From the NCBI RefSeq assembly GCF_014930455.1, contig NZ_JAAIYO010000011.1:248001-312000 (forward strand): a stretch of DNA of 64,000 bases. Reading direction: 5' to 3'. The position numbers and the translations under genes were made by a program. The notes beneath the pieces are model-generated. The model was not told the origin of the DNA and made no database searches. It saw nothing but the letters and a program-made list of their open reading frames with translations. This DNA is from Corallococcus soli (GTDB lineage Bacteria > Myxococcota > Myxococcia > Myxococcales > Myxococcaceae). This document shows, in pieces, positions 8,405 through 17,285 of this stretch; the first letter of the stretch is position 1, and each line of letters opens with the position of its first letter.

Positions 8405-10381
8405 ATGCCTGCGATTCGACCGTTGCGCCTCGCCCTGCTGTCGCTGTCCGTGGCCCTGCCGGCCTTCGCGGCCGGTCCCTCCGTCTGGGGGGAGGGGCTG
8501 ATGGTGAAGGTGAGGCCGCAGACCGCGGCCCGGAGCGCCACCGAGGTGCGGCTCACCGCGGCGCGCAACGAGTTCGTCTCCTTCCAGGTGGCGCTGCACG
8601 GCGGGGACACGGGCCTCCAGGGCGTGCGCGCCCGCCTGCCCGCGCTGGAGGGGCCGGCGACGCTGACGGGGCGGAGCGTGACGCTGTACCGCCAGGCGCT
8701 GGTCACCACGAAGAAGGCGTCGGTGGCGGGGGAGCCGGTGGGCCGGTGGCCGGACGGCCTGGTGCCGGACACGGACGAGGTCGCCGGGGAGCAGCGCAAG
8801 GCCTTCCCCTTCGACGTGCCCGCGAAGGAGGCGCGCGCCATCTGGGTGGACGTGCTCGTGCCGGAGGACGCGCCGCCCGGCGAGTACACCGGCACAGTGA
8901 CGGTGGAGGCGGACGGGGGCTTCCAGCGACAGGTGACGGCGAGGCTGACGGTGGTGGACGCGGTGCTGCCGAGCACGTCCTCGCTGCCGTCGGCGTTCCT
9001 GCTGTGGCCGCCGCACGTCTGCCGCGCGCACACGGGCCGGGAGGACTGTACGCCGCAGGAGCTGGAGCCGCTGCTGGCGCGCTACCAGCGGATGGCGTTG
9101 GAGCACCGCTTCACGCTCTCCAGCCTCTTTCCGCGCAAGCCGTGGCCGCCCGCGTGGAGCGACTTCGACGCGACGTGGGGCCCGTACCTGGACGGCACCG
9201 CGCCCACGCGGCTGCCCGGCGCGCGGATGACGAGCCTGGAGTACGTGGGCCCGCTGGACGCGCGGAACCTGGAGGACTTCACCGCGCACATGCGACAGAA
9301 GGGCTGGCTGGACCGGGCCTACGTGCAACTGGGGGACGAGCCGCCCTACGGGACGAGCTTCGCGCAGGTGCAGGCGACGGGGGCGCTGGTGCGGGACGCG
9401 GCGCCCGGGCTGCGCACGATGTTGACGACGAACTCACACGAGATGGCCAACCACGACCTGGAGGGCCTGGTGGACGCGGTGGTGCCGCTGGTGAACCACC
9501 TGGACGGCACGGAGGGCGTGTACCGGGGCAGCCAGCGCGACACGTACACGGAGTTCCTGGAACGTCCCGGTACGGCGTTGTGGACGTATCAGAGTTGCAT
9601 GAGCCACGGCTGTGCGTATGGGACCAACGCCCCGGAGAACAAGCCGGGGGCAGGGTGGCCGTCGTACATGCTGGACCGCTCGGCGGCGAAGGCCCGCGCG
9701 ATGGAGTGGGTGACGTTCCTGGAGGGCGCGACGGGCGAGCTGTACTACCAGTCGGTGGGCATGCTCTCCACGGCGTGGGCGGACCAGTACCGCTTCAATG
9801 GCAACGGGGACGGGACGCTCTTCTACCCGGGCACGCCGGCGGAGATTGGCGGGGCGACGGACGTGCCGGTGGCGTCGCTGCGCCTGAAGCTCATCCGTCA
9901 GGGCATGCAGGACTACGAATGGCTCAAGGCGGTGAGTGACGCGGGCGACCCGGGCTTCGCGCGCAAGGTGGCGCGGGAGCTGATCCCGGCCGCGTCGCGC
10001 GTGCCGGACGACGGCGCCGCGTTCGACGCGGCACGGCTGCGGCTCATCCAGCGCCATCAGGAGCTGACCGCCGGTGAGGCGCCGGTCCCCGACGCGGGCA
10101 CGCCGCCAGGGTCACCGGACGCGGGTACGCCGCCAGGGTCTCCGGATGCAGGTACGCCGCCCGGGTCCCCGGGCCCAGGCACGCCGCCGGGAGGGGGCGC
10201 GGAGGGACCGGCGCAGGAGGCGCCCACGGCCAGGCCCGGCGTGGATCCGGAGGATGCGGGTGCGCCGACGGGCGGCTGCACCACGGGCGGAGGCGGCGCC
10301 GCAGCGGTGGCGGGGAGCCTGCTGTTCGCGGCCTGGGCGCTCAAGGGCGCGCGTCGGAAGCGGTGTGCCAGCGCTCCGTGA
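8405..10381 (+). CDS. DUF4091 glycosidase-like surface protein with MYXO-CTERM-like tail
   Basis: 658 aa. Signal peptide LALLSLSVALPAFA. Residues 30-190 form a beta-sandwich-like N-domain, including a typical PPGEYTGTVTVEADG segment. A TIM-barrel-like central region contains YVQLGDEPPYG. Residues ~430-545 match DUF4091: MEWVTFLEGATGELYY, LFYPGTP and SLRLKLIRQGMQDYEWLKAV. DUF4091 proteins are GH-like and predicted to act on polysaccharide. Residues ~560-600 are a DAGTPPGSP tandem-repeat linker. The tail has a Cys near GGCTTGG, a hydrophobic helix GSLLFAAWAL and the basic stretch ARRKR, resembling MYXO-CTERM sorting signals for surface anchoring. Sugar specificity cannot be told. Confidence 0.82.
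   Translation: MPAIRPLRLALLSLSVALPAFAAGPSVWGEGLMVKVRPQTAARSATEVRLTAARNEFVSFQVALHGGDTGLQGVRARLPALEGPATLTGRSVTLYRQALVTTKKASVAGEPVGRWPDGLVPDTDEVAGEQRKAFPFDVPAKEARAIWVDVLVPEDAPPGEYTGTVTVEADGGFQRQVTARLTVVDAVLPSTSSLPSAFLLWPPHVCRAHTGREDCTPQELEPLLARYQRMALEHRFTLSSLFPRKPWPPAWSDFDATWGPYLDGTAPTRLPGARMTSLEYVGPLDARNLEDFTAHMRQKGWLDRAYVQLGDEPPYGTSFAQVQATGALVRDAAPGLRTMLTTNSHEMANHDLEGLVDAVVPLVNHLDGTEGVYRGSQRDTYTEFLERPGTALWTYQSCMSHGCAYGTNAPENKPGAGWPSYMLDRSAAKARAMEWVTFLEGATGELYYQSVGMLSTAWADQYRFNGNGDGTLFYPGTPAEIGGATDVPVASLRLKLIRQGMQDYEWLKAVSDAGDPGFARKVARELIPAASRVPDDGAAFDAARLRLIQRHQELTAGEAPVPDAGTPPGSPDAGTPPGSPDAGTPPGSPGPGTPPGGGAEGPAQEAPTARPGVDPEDAGAPTGGCTTGGGGAAAVAGSLLFAAWALKGARRKRCASAP
10091..10195 (+). repeat. 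27-bp in-frame tandem repeat (3.9 copies)
   Basis: Units start at 10091, 10118, 10145 and 10172, each encoding (D/P)AGTPPGSP in the linker of the DUF4091 protein. Copies differ at a few third-codon positions, so this is an older, drifting repeat able to expand or contract in frame. Confidence 0.85.
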
Positions 10382-10605
10382 GGGCGGGCTGGCATGCGGC
10401 CGGGCGGCTCCCCGAACGCCCGGACGCACCCCTGGAAGCCTTTGGGAGGGATTGCCGGGCGGCACCGTGTCCTTGGAGAGGATTCATCACTTCGAGCGTG
10501 GGGAACGCGACGTCCGTCTGGCACGGAGGTCGTGAGTGATGCCACCAAGGTGGCAGCCGGGGGGCAGGATGGATGCGAACCCGCTCGCGGGTTGTATGAT
10601 GCTCC

Positions 10606-11991
10606 ATGAGCTCAACCCACGGAGGTACGGCGCAACGCCAGCATCCGTCGGGAGGCAACGACCACCGCGTCCAGTTCTACGAAGACCCCTCGTTCCTCTT
10701 CGACGTGGTGGCGAAGTTCCTGGCCGCTGGTTTCCAGGCCGGTGAATCCGCCGTCGTCATCGCGTCGGAAGATCACACGAAGGGCTGCACGGCGCGGTTG
10801 AAGGCCCTGGGCTTCGACGTGGAGCCAGCGCTGGAGGATGGACGGCTCGTCCTGCTCGATGCCCGGGCCACCCTCGCGAGGTTCATGGTCGACGGGCTGC
10901 CGGACTGGAGTCGCTTCCAGCAGGTCATCGGGGACGTGCTCGACAGGAGCCACCGTGCCGCTGGGGGGCGCGGCGTTCGTGCCTTCGGCGAGATGGTGGA
11001 CCTGCTGCTGAAGGATCAAAACCCCCAGGCCGCGCTGCTGCTGGAGGAGCAGTGGAACGCGCTGGGCAAGACGCATCCGTTTGGCCTGCTCTGCGCCTAT
11101 GCCTTGGGTGGCTTCCAGACGCAGGAGGATGCGCGGGTGTTCCACGCCGTCTGCGGCGCGCATGCCCACGTCATCCCCACCGAGGCCTATTCGCAGGTGC
11201 CGGCGGAGGAGCTGCGTCTGCGCGAGGTCGCCGCCCTTCAGCAACGCTCCAAGATGCTCGAAGCGGAGATTGAACACCGCAAGCGCGTCGAGAAGGAGCT
11301 CCTGGTGGCGGTGCGGCTGCGCGATGACTTCCTGTCCGTCGCCGGGCACGAGCTGCGCACGCCCCTCGCGACCCTCCAGCTCCAACTGCACACCCTCACG
11401 CGGCTGACGCGGGAGACGGGCGATGCGCGGGTGCAGGAGCGGCTGGAGCGGGTGCGGCAGCAGGCGCAGCGGCTGGGCACGCTCACGGAGGAGCTCCTGG
11501 ACGTCGTCCGCGTCGGCGAGGGGTACCTCGCGCTCCAGACAGAGACGTGTGACTTGGCGGCCATCGTGCTCGACGTGGTGGACCTCTCCTCGGAGGTGGT
11601 GGCCCGGTCGGGCTGCCAGCTCCGGGTGCTCGCCGAGCAGCCGATTTGGGGCGAGTGGGACCGCTCACGGCTGGAGCAGGTGGTGACGAACCTGCTCTCC
11701 AACGCGCTCAAGTACGGCGCGGGCAAGCCGGTGGAGGTGGTGGTGAAGGCGTCGCGGGACCGCGCGGAGCTCGTGGTCCAGGACCACGGCATCGGGATTC
11801 CGCTCGACGCCCAGGCCCGCATCTTCGACCGGTTCGAGCGTGCGGTGCCGACGAGCAGCTACGGGGGCCTGGGGCTGGGGCTCTGGATGGTCAGGCAGGT
11901 GGCCGAAGCCCACGGCGGCGGGGTCCGCGTCGAAAGCGAGCCCGGCGCGGGGGCCACCTTCACGGTCGAGCTGCCGTACACGAAGGGCTGA
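10606..11991 (+). CDS. MEDS-domain sensor histidine kinase
   Basis: 461 aa, cytosolic, with no membrane segment. Residues ~18-197 match the MEDS (DcmR-like) sensory domain: HRVQFYEDPSFLFDVVAKFLAAGF and later GKTHPFGLLCAYALGGF. A coiled linker (~200-240) leads to HisKA with phospho-acceptor His248 in SVAGHELRTPLATLQ. The HATPase domain follows, with N-box NLLSNALKYG, G1 DHGIGIPLDAQARIFDRF and G2 GGLGLGLWMVRQV. It autophosphorylates in response to a small ligand, inferred to be a C1 compound or similar by family. No response regulator is adjacent, so it is an orphan kinase like many in myxobacteria. No clear ribosome site is seen before the ATG. Confidence 0.9.
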   Translation: MSSTHGGTAQRQHPSGGNDHRVQFYEDPSFLFDVVAKFLAAGFQAGESAVVIASEDHTKGCTARLKALGFDVEPALEDGRLVLLDARATLARFMVDGLPDWSRFQQVIGDVLDRSHRAAGGRGVRAFGEMVDLLLKDQNPQAALLLEEQWNALGKTHPFGLLCAYALGGFQTQEDARVFHAVCGAHAHVIPTEAYSQVPAEELRLREVAALQQRSKMLEAEIEHRKRVEKELLVAVRLRDDFLSVAGHELRTPLATLQLQLHTLTRLTRETGDARVQERLERVRQQAQRLGTLTEELLDVVRVGEGYLALQTETCDLAAIVLDVVDLSSEVVARSGCQLRVLAEQPIWGEWDRSRLEQVVTNLLSNALKYGAGKPVEVVVKASRDRAELVVQDHGIGIPLDAQARIFDRFERAVPTSSYGGLGLGLWMVRQVAEAHGGGVRVESEPGAGATFTVELPYTKG

Positions 11992-12054
11992 GCCCCGGAG
12001 GGCTCGTGACGGCGCGCTGTCCTCCCTCCCGGCCCGCGTGATAGGGGGCGGCGC

Positions 12055-12576
12055 ATGAGCACGGACGTGGTGGCGCGGATCCTCATCCGCGAGGCTGGCC
12101 CCGCGGATGACGGGGCGATTGGCGAGCTGCTGGTGGAAGCCTTCATCACGCAGTACGCGAAGAAGCTGCCGGAGGTCGTCTACTCCGAGCAGCGCAAGGC
12201 GTTCCTGCGCGACGTGGCCTCGCGCCGGAAGGAGTGCACCATCCTGGTGGCGGACCTGGACGGAGAGGTCGTGGGCACGGTGGCCCTGTACCCGCCCGGC
12301 TCGCCCGGCTCCGAATCCTGGCTGCCGCGCACGGCGGACCTGCGGGCGCTGGCCACGTCGGTGCGCTTCCACGGGCAGGGGCTGGCGCAGCCGCTGCTGG
12401 CGGAGACGGAGGTCCTCGCGAGGCGCTGGGGCGTGGACGCCATCACCCTGCACGTGCGCCGGGGCGCGACGGGCGTGGCGCGCATGTATGAGCGCCGGGG
12501 CTACCAGCGCGTGCCGTCGGGCGACATCGACCGCCCGGAGGTGTACCTGGAAGCCTTCATGCTGCCCCTGAAGTGA
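12055..12576 (+). CDS. GNAT family N-acetyltransferase
   Basis: 173 aa. Starts with ILIREAGPADDGAIGELLVEAF, the usual GNAT beta1-alpha1 opening. ILVADLDGEVVGTVAL forms the central strands, and RALATSVRFHGQGLAQPLLAE is the acetyl-CoA pyrophosphate loop (a variant of R/Q-x-x-G-x-G/A with GQGLA). HVRRGATGVARMYERRGYQRV is the C-terminal signature. It transfers an acetyl group to an unknown amine. It starts 63 nt after the histidine kinase and could be cotranscribed with it. A cruciform-like hairpin follows, consistent with the end of the transcript. Confidence 0.88.
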   Translation: MSTDVVARILIREAGPADDGAIGELLVEAFITQYAKKLPEVVYSEQRKAFLRDVASRRKECTILVADLDGEVVGTVALYPPGSPGSESWLPRTADLRALATSVRFHGQGLAQPLLAETEVLARRWGVDAITLHVRRGATGVARMYERRGYQRVPSGDIDRPEVYLEAFMLPLK

Positions 12577-12604
12577 AGACCGGAAGCCGCATGGGTCCAC
12601 GACA

Positions 12605-12650
12605 CCGTCAGCCGTGGACACCGGCTGCGTGTCCGGCATCAGGCTGACGG
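12605..12650. terminator. Nested inverted repeat between convergent genes
   Basis: Outer arms CCGTCAGCC (12605-12613) and GGCTGACGG (12642-12650) pair perfectly. Inside them GGACAC (12616-12621) and GTGTCC (12629-12634) form a second hairpin. It lies between the GNAT gene and the convergent diiron-protein gene. There is no T-run, so it would be a Rho-assisted or bidirectional terminator. Confidence 0.6.
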
Positions 12651-12751
12651 CATTGAGATGCCCGGAGGGTGAGCGCATCTCCGTGCCCGCGCCGCGCGAG
12701 GACGGGACGTCACGCAAGCCGCCGCACCCGGCTCCGTGACGCCAGGCCGGT

Positions 12752-13495
12752 TCAGGCCGCCGCGGCGGAGATGCCACCGGCGCCCTGGGCCACGCGCATG
12801 CAGTCGTCCAGGAAGCGCAGGTAGCAGTCCAGGCCGCGCGTGCCGTACTCCGCCAGCCGCCGGCCTTCTTCCGGACGGGTGCGCAGCAGGCCCTCCATCA
12901 TCCGCTCGTTGAGCGCGGTGTGGCCCACGTCCACCTCCGCGTGCTCCCGGAGGAAGGTGAGCGTGTCCAACGTCTTCTGCCCGAGCACCGCGCGCACGTT
13001 CGCCAGGATGCGCGGCACCAGCACCACGGCCAGGTAGCCCACCTCGTACTCGATGGCCGCCTGACCCAGGGGCAGGTCGCCGGTGATGACCTCGTCGTGC
13101 ACCTGCCGGTACTGGCGCATGGCCTCCGTGGGGGCCTGCGCGACCAGCGTGTCCGCGTCCAGCACGTCCGCGTGGCGCGTGTTCCAGGTGGCCACCAGCA
13201 CGCGGGCATCCTGGAGGGTCATCAGGTGGTGCCCGGCCTCGTGCTTCGCGTGGGTGATGAGCTGCCGGCCGACCTTCTCATCGCCCAGCGCGATGCAGCG
13301 CTCGCCCGCGCCGCGGATCCACCCGTCCACCGGCTCGGTCATGTAGGCGCCCCGGGCGGACCACTCGATGAGGAAGCGCTCCATCACGCGCGGGGTGATG
13401 TCCAGGGACAGCAGCGTGCGCACCACGGCGTCCGTCTCCAGGCGGGCTCGGTGCTCCTGAACGTGCGGCAGGTAGTGCGTCTCAATCAGGCTCAT
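12752..13495 (-). CDS. Heme-oxygenase-like (TenA/HDO fold) iron-containing redox protein
   Basis: 247 aa from ATG 13495, with AAGGAG 5-6 nt upstream. It is all-helical with the motifs of the TenA/PqqC/HDO superfamily: THAKHEAGHHLMTLQDAR and FLREHAEVDVGHTALNERMM. The E-x2-H and H-x-E-x4-H elements are those that bind a diiron centre in heme-oxygenase-like diiron oxidases and N-oxygenases; AIEYEVGY adds another acidic residue. The chemistry (oxidative cleavage, N-oxygenation or oxidative decarboxylation) cannot be assigned. Its ATG overlaps the stop of the upstream PilZ-fusion gene (ATGA), so the two are translationally coupled and probably act together. Confidence 0.8.
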   Translation of the reverse strand: MSLIETHYLPHVQEHRARLETDAVVRTLLSLDITPRVMERFLIEWSARGAYMTEPVDGWIRGAGERCIALGDEKVGRQLITHAKHEAGHHLMTLQDARVLVATWNTRHADVLDADTLVAQAPTEAMRQYRQVHDEVITGDLPLGQAAIEYEVGYLAVVLVPRILANVRAVLGQKTLDTLTFLREHAEVDVGHTALNERMMEGLLRTRPEEGRRLAEYGTRGLDCYLRFLDDCMRVAQGAGGISAAAA

Positions 13496-15246
13496 GACAA
13501 CTCCTTGTCGGGGATGGGGAGCGGACGGCATGCCGTCTGCTCGTGGAGGTGCTCCAGGAACTCGGGCGCGAGGTCGGCGGGGATGAGCCAGAGGTACGGC
13601 TTCATCTCCGGGGCCTCGTCGTGCAGGCCCGCGGCTTCGACGTCCCCGGGCGCTTCGGCCAGGAAGGTGAAGCCGTCGCGGCCCCGGCTCGCGAACCAGC
13701 GGCGCGCTTCGTCCAGCAGCGCGGGGTAGGCGTCCCTCCCGCGAGCGGACAGCGGGAACAGGCGCGCGGAGTCCAACAGGCGGAAGGGGTTCGTTCCCGG
13801 AGGACCGACCTCCAGCACGGCCACCGCCAGGGGCGTCGTTCCCGCGCGCGCGACCAGCAGGTGCCGTTCGCGCTCCAGACCCCGGGCCCGCCAAGACCGC
13901 GCCGCGTCCGCCAGGTCCAGCGCCTCCAGCCGGAGGTCCAGGGCTTCGGCGTAGCAGGGGGGCCGGGTGAGGGCGAGCTCCTCCGCGAGCCGTCTGCGCT
14001 CGGCTTCCGTCGCTGGCCCCAGCTCCAGTTCGGAGTCCTGCCGTCCCTGGGGAGGCGCGCACTCGACGTCAATCATCCGCATGGGCAGCAGGCAGGTGCG
14101 CCCGGTGTGGGCCATCCGTTCGGCGAAGCCGACGTGCACGCGGTGCGTGAAGGGCACGGTCGATTCGATGTACGACGCGAGCCACCGGAAGCCGCTGTCC
14201 GCCTGGGCGTGCTCCACGGCGCGCACGTAGAGGTCGCGCAGCATCTGTCCCCTGGCGCGCTCGTACCGCGAAGCGTCCGGGTGCCGGGCCAGCTGGTGCA
14301 CCATCCACACGGAGCGGTAGGGCTTCATGACGGAGAGCGTCGCCTCCACGCCGCGCTCCGAAGGCCACACCACCTCGGAGAGGACCGCCTCCAGCCCCCG
14401 CGCCCGCTGTCCCAGCGCCACGAAGCTCGCCCGTCGCGCCTCGAACCACTCCGGGGACCGACCGGCCAGGTCGAAGTAGCCGGAGTCGCTGAACAGCCGC
14501 CAGTGCGCCTCCACCAACGCTCCATCGGCGCGCGTCGTCGGGTGGAGTGCCTGCTCCACCAGCGCCCGCCAGCGCTCCGCGTCATCGCGGGAGCAGGGCG
14601 TGACCTGAAGGCCGCAGTGGAGGGCCCCGTCGGCGCAGGGGGTGACGTGGCGCACCTCTCCCCGCAATGACAGCCGGGCTCCGTCCTCCGTGAGCAGCTC
14701 GATGGGCTCCAGCGACCGGCCCACGGAGAGGCGCTCGCCCGGGGCCAGCCGCAATGACAGTCCTCCCAGGGACAGGTCCACCGCCCCGCGCTCCCGGCCG
14801 AGCCACCCGGGCAGCGGCAATCGCACACACAGGTGCCTGGGGGAGGGGGCGCGTCGGTGAGCCCGGCGCCGCACCTGGACGATGCGCGAGGGCAGGGACG
14901 TCACCCACGCCCCCGCCGCGTGGGGGCCCTCCGCGACCTGCAACCGGTACACGCAGCCGTGACCCTGGAGTTCGACGTGGCAGGGACCGGCGTCCGGCGC
15001 CACGCACCTCCAATGCAGGCGCCCGGTGTCCCGCTCCAGCCGTTCAAGCCGCAGCGGTGAAGCCCTGTCTCCCCGGCGCAGCAGGGCGCGGGAGCCCAGG
15101 GCCACGGCGGTGGTGAGGATGGCGCGGATGCGCTCCGGGTCGGTGACGTCCTCCCGGACGATGACGGGCGGGGCGCCGACATCCCATTCCAGCTCCGGTG
15201 CCTCGGACGACGGGCGCGGCTGTGCCCGCGCGAACTGCGCTCCCAC
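13492..15246 (-). CDS. PilZ-domain protein fused to an acyltransferase-like C-terminal half
   Basis: 584 aa. Residues ~25-125 form a beta-rich module like the N-domain of YcgR-type proteins. Residues 126-235 are a PilZ domain with the c-di-GMP signature: an Arg-rich RRRAHRR (126-132) and DLSLGG (157-162, the D/N-x-S-x-x-G motif). Residues ~240-584 are a separate globular region with LEAVLSEVVWPSERGVEATLSVMKPYRSVWMVHQLARH and a GNAT-like closing stretch (PLAVAVLEVGPPGTNPFRLLDSARLFPL...RDGFTFLAEAP). I read it tentatively as an N-acyltransferase-like double domain; this is inference. The stop overlaps the start of the diiron-protein gene. Output is presumably gated by cyclic di-GMP. Confidence 0.8.
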   Translation of the reverse strand: MGAQFARAQPRPSSEAPELEWDVGAPPVIVREDVTDPERIRAILTTAVALGSRALLRRGDRASPLRLERLERDTGRLHWRCVAPDAGPCHVELQGHGCVYRLQVAEGPHAAGAWVTSLPSRIVQVRRRAHRRAPSPRHLCVRLPLPGWLGRERGAVDLSLGGLSLRLAPGERLSVGRSLEPIELLTEDGARLSLRGEVRHVTPCADGALHCGLQVTPCSRDDAERWRALVEQALHPTTRADGALVEAHWRLFSDSGYFDLAGRSPEWFEARRASFVALGQRARGLEAVLSEVVWPSERGVEATLSVMKPYRSVWMVHQLARHPDASRYERARGQMLRDLYVRAVEHAQADSGFRWLASYIESTVPFTHRVHVGFAERMAHTGRTCLLPMRMIDVECAPPQGRQDSELELGPATEAERRRLAEELALTRPPCYAEALDLRLEALDLADAARSWRARGLERERHLLVARAGTTPLAVAVLEVGPPGTNPFRLLDSARLFPLSARGRDAYPALLDEARRWFASRGRDGFTFLAEAPGDVEAAGLHDEAPEMKPYLWLIPADLAPEFLEHLHEQTACRPLPIPDKELS

Positions 15247-15458
15247 GGTGTCTCTCCCGGCTGATGGACGGCGGCACGCGCGTGAATCACCCGTGTTTCA
15301 CGGGGAGGCGTGCTTGAACTGGATACGGAGCCGGTCCGGAAGTCGGGTCGTTGAATCAGGAGGAATGCGGCGGCGCCACCCTGGAGGTGCGTTCAGCGGC
15401 TCAGCGTCCAGACGTCTGGAGGCGCCCGGACGTTGAAGGCCTCCCGCGTGCGTCCCGG

Positions 15459-16166
15459 TCAGTCGCCCGAAGGCGGTTGCTTCGGAGCGCCCTCGGGGAG
15501 CGTGTCGCCCGCGGTGCGGAAGATGCGGTGCGCGGAGAGGACGTACTTCTTCGGCGTCCCCTGGCCGCGCAGGGTCCAGGCCGCACGTCGGGGGGCGCTG
15601 TTGAGCACCCGTGCCAGCACGGTGCGGGCGGGCTCCTGGGTGGTGGCTTCCAACGTGATGGGGGTCTCCAGCCGGAGCCCGGTCGTGGACCCCAACTCGA
15701 CCGGCGTTCCGCCCTGCTTCGTGACCTCGGCGCAAAGGGCCCGGAGGACCTCGCCCAGCGGGCGCTCCTGGCGGGGCAGGGTGATGGGCGTGTCCAGGGG
15801 AGAGCCCTGCACGGGTGTGATGTGCCAGAGACCTCCGGCGCTCGTCAGGCGGAAGCGGGGCGAGGCCTGTCCCTCCTGCTGGGCGAGGAGTCGGGTCAGC
15901 ACCTGCTCCTGAAGCTTCGCGTCCTTTCGGGTCACCTCCGTGACGGTATAGGTCAGGTCGATGGCGCCGTCCGTCGCCGACGCGCTCAATGGCTCCTCAT
16001 AGGTGATGCCCCAACCCTCACGCGTCTCCAGACGCTTCACCGCGGTGGCGAGAGGTTGCGGCGTGTCCTTGACGGTCAGCCGCACCTCCTCACCCCAGGC
16101 GGCCCCTCCGACAAGCCAGGCACCCAGCAGGGCGGCGGCGCGAATCCCAGACTTCGTCGTCATCAT
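15459..16166 (-). CDS. Hypothetical exported protein, STN-like N-terminal region
   Basis: 235 aa from ATG 16166 (the first of two adjacent ATGs), with AAAGGAG 8 nt upstream. Signal peptide IRAAALLGAWLVGGAAWGEE. The next 70 residues (VRLTVKDTPQPLATAVKRLETREGWGITYEEPLS) have the look of an STN/secretin short domain: a beta strand, then a helix that 'handles' a peptide strand. A second similar unit occurs near RPLGEVLRALCAEVTKQGGTPVELG. No enzyme motif. It is divergent from the exported protein gene at 16455; the shared 288-nt gap holds a palindrome. Confidence 0.72.
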   Translation of the reverse strand: MMTTKSGIRAAALLGAWLVGGAAWGEEVRLTVKDTPQPLATAVKRLETREGWGITYEEPLSASATDGAIDLTYTVTEVTRKDAKLQEQVLTRLLAQQEGQASPRFRLTSAGGLWHITPVQGSPLDTPITLPRQERPLGEVLRALCAEVTKQGGTPVELGSTTGLRLETPITLEATTQEPARTVLARVLNSAPRRAAWTLRGQGTPKKYVLSAHRIFRTAGDTLPEGAPKQPPSGD

Positions 16167-16362
16167 GGCGTGGCTCCTTTGGGAGAGAGGAATCAGCAAT
16201 CCGCATGCCGGCCTCCAAGTCCGCGTGATTCCTTGCATGGGCCGGTCCGCGCGTCAGGGAACCGCGACAGTTTGTCAGGGGGCCTCCCGCGAAGTCTGTC
16301 ATGGCTGCCGCACCGCCCGCGAAAGGCCTTGCCCTTTCAATTACATTCCCATTCAAGAAGTC

Positions 16363-16379
16363 CAGGCAAAATTTGCCTG
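16363..16379. promoter_or_regulatory. 17-bp perfect palindrome in a divergent promoter region
   Basis: CAGGCAAA-A-TTTGCCTG lies 75 nt upstream of the 16455 ATG, inside an unusually AT-rich stretch (about 16337-16430) for this genome. Arms are perfect 8-mers with a single central base. It is a good candidate operator for one or both divergent genes. Confidence 0.6.
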
Positions 16380-16454
16380 ATTGGAATTCGCTTGAAATGC
16401 TTTGAGGCCATTTGGTAGTGGATTGCAATCACTGACAAGTGGAGGGGATTGCCA

Positions 16455-17117
16455 ATGAAGCGGATGCTGACTGCCGTTGCCTCGATGGGAATGCTGATGG
16501 GTTCCTCGCTCGCCCTGGCGGGGGAGGCCTTGCCGACTTCCCGGAGCGAGGCGACCGTGAGGCAGGAGGGGCTGGCGGCGCGGGCCAATGCGCTGCTCGC
16601 CCGGATTCATGATGAAGGCCTGGTGTCCGTCACCTTGAGGACCCAGGACCCGGTGGAGGTGGGGCTGCTGCGCCTGTTGTCCCAGTTCGACGGGACCTTC
16701 GCGGGCACGGCGGAGGCGCGGGCGTTGCTGGCGCTCCGGCCCGCGACGGCGCGTCCGCTGTCCATCCTCGCGGAGGGCCGGCCTGCTCCCGCGCCCGGTC
16801 CGATGCTGGACACCCTTTATACGGTGACGGTGCGCAACCTCACGTCGGCGGACTGGTTCGACATCGTCGTCTTCTACAAGCGGGTCGGCCTGTCAGGGGT
16901 CGTCTACCTGGAGGCCTTCGACGTCCAGCCGAACGCGGCGCCGGTGTTCCAGATGGGGGTCTGCTCCCAGATGGAGAGCTACGTGGTGGGCTTCTTCATC
17001 GGGGATGACCTGGTGGCGCAGATCCCCTCGTCGGGCAACATGACGCCCACGCTGGCGAGCATCTACAACCCGTCGGACATCGAGCCCTGCGCGGACTCGT
17101 GGTCCATCGCGGACTGA
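16455..17117 (+). CDS. Hypothetical secreted protein
   Basis: 220 aa from ATG 16455, chosen because GGAGGGG sits 7 nt upstream; a TTG two codons earlier is less likely. Signal peptide MKRMLTAVASMGMLMGSSLALAGEA. Residues 20-110 are helical and charged (RQEGLAARANALLARIHDEGLVSVTLRTQ). Residues 115-220 are a compact domain beginning LDTLYTVTVRNLTSADWFDIVVFYKRVG and ending in DPIEPCADSW-like text, with two Cys (MGVCSQME, EPCADS) that may form a disulfide. No known family. Its upstream region is AT-rich and contains the palindrome at 16363, suggesting regulated expression. Confidence 0.75.
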   Translation: MKRMLTAVASMGMLMGSSLALAGEALPTSRSEATVRQEGLAARANALLARIHDEGLVSVTLRTQDPVEVGLLRLLSQFDGTFAGTAEARALLALRPATARPLSILAEGRPAPAPGPMLDTLYTVTVRNLTSADWFDIVVFYKRVGLSGVVYLEAFDVQPNAAPVFQMGVCSQMESYVVGFFIGDDLVAQIPSSGNMTPTLASIYNPSDIEPCADSWSIAD

Positions 17118-17285
17118 GCCGGCCGGTCCTGGGGAGGCGGCACGCGGAGGGCGCGCCGCCTCCCGGCGTCTGACCGCCGGTCAGCCGCTGAAAACAAGAA
17201 ACCCCCTGGGTTACATGCAACGGGGCCGGTTGTTATCGGTGGGAAAGGTGCGTGCTCCGCAGGACGCGCTTAGCCTCCCGAGCCC

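Noticed and set aside
16405-16440. Possible sigma-54 promoter (TTGG...TTGC) before the 16455 gene
   Set aside because: The spacing between GG and GC is 9 rather than 10 bp, and no enhancer-binding protein site is visible.
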